Shown here: positions 60,833 through 64,000 of the stretch, piece after piece
Layout: every line of letters starts with the position of its first letter
Numbering within the stretch: position 1 is the first letter of the stretch
Source of the DNA: Calditrichota bacterium
Lineage (GTDB): Bacteria > Calditrichota > Calditrichia > RBG-13-44-9 > J042
NCBI GenBank assembly: GCA_013150955.1
Contig: JAADJD010000043.1
Coordinates: 110,450-174,449 of the forward strand
Length of the DNA stretch: 64,000 bases
Direction: 5' to 3'
Position numbers and translations under genes: made by a program
Notes under the pieces: model-generated
The model's input: the letters and a program-made list of their open reading frames with translations, nothing else
Database searches by the model: none
What the model was told of the DNA's origin: nothing

Positions 60833-61789
60833 ATGCGATTCTTAAAAAATCCCAATGTGAACTTCATGGGGACCCGTAAACCGGCATTTTATTTTTCGAT
60901 GACGTTAATTATCCTTTCAGTCATTTCATTGATTCTACACGGTGGTCCCAAATTTAGCGTGGATTTTCGGGGCGGTACCTTCTGGGAACTGCGTTTTGAA
61001 GACAAAACCGATCCCACCAAACCCCTGGATATTCCCATCGATAAAATTCGTGCGGTGTTTGACGAATTTGGGCTGGGGAAATCGGAGATCAAGCATTACG
61101 GATCCCCGCAGGAAATTTCTGTTCGGGCCGACGTCACCGAAAATGCGGACGAGGTTTTCGATCATATTTTAACCCGATTGCGTGAAACCTTTCCCGATTA
61201 CAACGTCATCGAACGGCGCAAGGAGACCGTGGGACCCAAGATTGGAAAGGAACTGGTGGGAGCGGCCATCCGCGCTATTTTTGTGGCCCTGCTGCTCATC
61301 CTGATCTACGTCCGGTTGCGCTTTAAGGATTTGCGCTTTGGTGTGGGCGCCGTGGTGGCCCTGTTTCACGATGTGACCATTACCCTGGGATTGTTTTCGG
61401 TGCTGGATCTGGAAATTTCCATAGCCATTGTCGCGGCCCTGCTTACCATCATTGGATATTCCCTGAACGATACCATCGTTGTGTATGACCGCATCCGGGA
61501 AAATCTGAAAACGTTTCGCCGTAGCATCGAAGATTACGCCAGCGTGGTCAATCGCAGCATTAACGAAACCTTATCCCGTACCATCATAACGTCCGGAACC
61601 ACCCTGATGGTGGTACTGATTCTTTACCTGTTTGGCGGAAAGGTGATTCAGGACTTTGCCCTGGCTTTGATCATCGGGATCATCATTGGTACTTATTCAT
61701 CGATTTACATTGCCTCCCCGGTTATTGTGGAGTGGGAGGAACGGCGCGGTACCCCCGCGAAGGTTGCAGTAAAGAAGAAAACACATTAA
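60833..61789 (+). CDS. secF: SecF, preprotein translocase subunit
   Basis: 318 residues. Partner of SecD. N-terminal membrane segment (AFYFSMTLIILSVISLILHG), the FSVDFRGGTFWELRF motif, a periplasmic P4 domain, and the five-helix bundle with LLLILIYVRLRFKDLRFGVG, ALFHDVTITLGLFSVLDLEI, ALLTIIGYSLNDTIVVYDRI, RENLKTFRR and SINETLSRTIITSGTTLMVV. The GYSLNDTIVVYDRIREN motif is the SecF signature. The last residues are basic (VAVKKKTH). STAS gene follows 8 bases later, overlapping no other feature. Confidence 0.95.
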   Translation: MRFLKNPNVNFMGTRKPAFYFSMTLIILSVISLILHGGPKFSVDFRGGTFWELRFEDKTDPTKPLDIPIDKIRAVFDEFGLGKSEIKHYGSPQEISVRADVTENADEVFDHILTRLRETFPDYNVIERRKETVGPKIGKELVGAAIRAIFVALLLILIYVRLRFKDLRFGVGAVVALFHDVTITLGLFSVLDLEISIAIVAALLTIIGYSLNDTIVVYDRIRENLKTFRRSIEDYASVVNRSINETLSRTIITSGTTLMVVLILYLFGGKVIQDFALALIIGIIIGTYSSIYIASPVIVEWEERRGTPAKVAVKKKTH

Positions 61790-61797
61790 ATTTTTTT

Positions 61798-62133
61798 ATG
61801 ACTATCGAGACGCAAGAAAAAGATCAGGTCGTCATCCTGCAGCTGGATGGCGATGTGATGGGTGGACCGGAAGCCCTGCAGTTGAATGAAGAAATCAATC
61901 GGTTGCTGGATGCGGGCAAAACCCGTGTTGTGCTGGACCTGAGCCGGGTGGAACGAATGAACAGCAGCGGTTTGGGAATTTTAATTAATGCGGTGAATGT
62001 GTTTAAGCAGAACGGTGGACGCCTGAAACTGGCCAATCTTAATAAGCGCATTCTTCATCTGCTGAATGTCACCCGGTTGATGCACATCTTTGAGGTGTAC
62101 GATACGGTCGATGCGGCGGTGGAAAGTTTTTGA
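61798..62133 (+). CDS. STAS-domain anti-sigma factor antagonist
   Basis: 111 residues, single STAS domain of the SpoIIAA/RsbV type. Seen: VVILQLDGDVMGGPEALQLN, RVVLDLSRVERMNSSGLGIL with the conserved phosphorylatable Ser S56, and GGRLKLANLNKRILHLLNVT. In partner-switching systems the unphosphorylated form binds an anti-sigma kinase and frees a sigma factor. No kinase or sigma gene is nearby. The start ATG 61798 has no recognisable ribosome site (preceding bases are AAATTTTTTT); an in-frame ATG at 61732 overlaps secF and is unlikely. It is 8 bases after the secF stop, so probably co-transcribed. Confidence 0.85.
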   Translation: MTIETQEKDQVVILQLDGDVMGGPEALQLNEEINRLLDAGKTRVVLDLSRVERMNSSGLGILINAVNVFKQNGGRLKLANLNKRILHLLNVTRLMHIFEVYDTVDAAVESF

Positions 62134-62205
62134 AAGCATCAGAGAAGATGATGAACCGCGTGAGGTGAAATCACAGGGGTAAATCCCGTGTGGCATTTGA
62201 AATAA

Positions 62206-63546
<1,341 letters not shown>

Positions 63547-63586
63547 CCCGGGTTATGCCCTTAGACCACAAATAAACGCAAATTAA
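63547..63586 (-). repeat. MITE-like end fragment touching the purA stop codon
   Basis: A 40-bp partial left end in reverse orientation (CCCGGGTTATGCCCTTAGAC to ACGCAAATTAA), beginning on the base after the purA stop codon and running directly into the outer element of locus I. Confidence 0.5.
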
Positions 63587-63914
63587 CCCAAATAATGCAT
63601 TAAGCCACGTATCACACGAATAAATCCAAAAAATAACAACAAAATCGCGAGTAATCCCCTGGACACATTTTCATCCTGATATCATCAAATGGATTTTATT
63701 TTTTATCCCAGATTAAGCAATAGCCTACGAATTACACGAATTAAAACAAATAAAACCAATAAAATACATTGGATTGTGTCTGGATGAAAATGTTTCCCGG
63801 GATATATTCGCTATTTTGTTGATATTATTCGAATTTATTCGTGTGATTCGTGGTTTAACACATTATTTGGGTTTATTCGTGTTCATTCGTGTCATTCGTA
63901 GGCTATTGGATCCC
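63587..63914 (+). repeat. Outer MITE-like copy, locus I, interrupted by an inner copy
   Basis: A forward element: left part 63587-63706 (CCCAAATAATGCATTAAGCC to GGATTTTATTTTTTAT) and right part 63872-63914 (TTTATTCGTGTTCATTCGTG to GGCTATTGGATCCCGA). The gene-free stretch 63547-64000 otherwise holds only a palindrome at 63924-63937. Confidence 0.7.
63707..63871 (-). mobile_element. 165-bp MITE-like element, inner copy of locus I
   Basis: A reverse copy of exactly 165 bp (CCCAGATTAAGCAATAGCC to ACACATTATTTGGG) inserted in the outer element, with TTTAT on both sides (63702-63706 and 63872-63876). Removing it with one TTTAT restores a continuous outer element. Confidence 0.85.
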
Positions 63915-63918
63915 GAGT

Positions 63919-63937
63919 TTGACAGCAAAATTTTGCT
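63919..63937. promoter_or_regulatory. Palindrome overlapping a -35-like site at the window end
   Basis: TTGACA (63919-63924) runs into the perfect 14-bp palindrome AGCAAAATTTTGCT (63924-63937). It may be a repressor site over a promoter for a gene beyond the window; no matching -10 at 17 bp was seen. Confidence 0.35.
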
Positions 63938-64000
63938 AAGCCTTGTAATATCAACAGGATATCTCAAACCAAAAATGGGCGATTTGTCACTACAAAGCAT

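Overview
The window (about 52% G+C by eye) looks like chromosome of a flagellated, Gram-negative member of the FCB superphylum, most likely Calditrichota or a neighbouring lineage such as KSB1. The reasons are a type IX secretion (T9SS) C-terminal sorting domain on an exported protein at 34423-37161, a CarboxypepD_reg-like/TonB receptor, several lipoproteins, and secD with an acidic insert, all beside a rod/ring flagellar gene set that Bacteroidota usually lack. No rRNA, tRNA, CRISPR array, prophage or transposase gene was seen. The phylum call is an inference.

Layout, left half. 1-475 is the 3' end of ligA. 613-1944 is a lipoprotein made of two tandem copies of one domain. 2190-5335 holds the two halves of the saccharopine pathway of lysine breakdown as separate genes (LKR, then SDH), with a small repeat element between them. 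5920-8802 is a TonB-dependent receptor. 8916-17218 holds an aminotransferase, pepD, a dienoyl-CoA-reductase-like SDR with a lipoprotein, hflK-hflC, and a quinone oxidoreductase. 18103-23447 holds a lipoprotein, a GT4-GH130 pair, and a cyclase with a DUF1028 protein.

24113-33903 is a motility operon of 14 co-directional genes: HDOD, cheR, a one-domain response regulator, an flhB-C-terminal-like gene, a lipoprotein, a second HDOD, GAF, flgF, flgG, flgA, flgH, flgI, a 72-aa lipoprotein, and flgJ fused to a lytic transglycosylase. A good sigma-54 -24/-12 match and a 16-bp palindrome lie just upstream. The region couples rod and P/L-ring assembly to a chemotaxis methyltransferase and two HDOD signalling proteins.

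Right half. 34423-37161 (minus) is the T9SS cargo protein. 38016-43104 (minus) is a housekeeping operon, tatD-ksgA-mgtE-recO-glyQS. Then come an antiporter, an S9 peptidase, a DapA-family lyase, an AAA ATPase, and a 1276-aa LVIVD beta-propeller protein with ten Ig-like repeats. 53656-63546 (plus) holds cinA with a small membrane-protein gene, thpR, recA-recX, secD-secF-STAS and purA.

The most unusual signal is a family of 165-bp intergenic elements at nine loci. They have imperfect terminal inverted repeats of about 39 bp and 5-bp ATAAA direct repeats at their ends. In three loci one copy sits inside another; two of these carry clean target duplications. This is the signature of a non-autonomous transposable element (MITE-like) that has been mobile in this genome.
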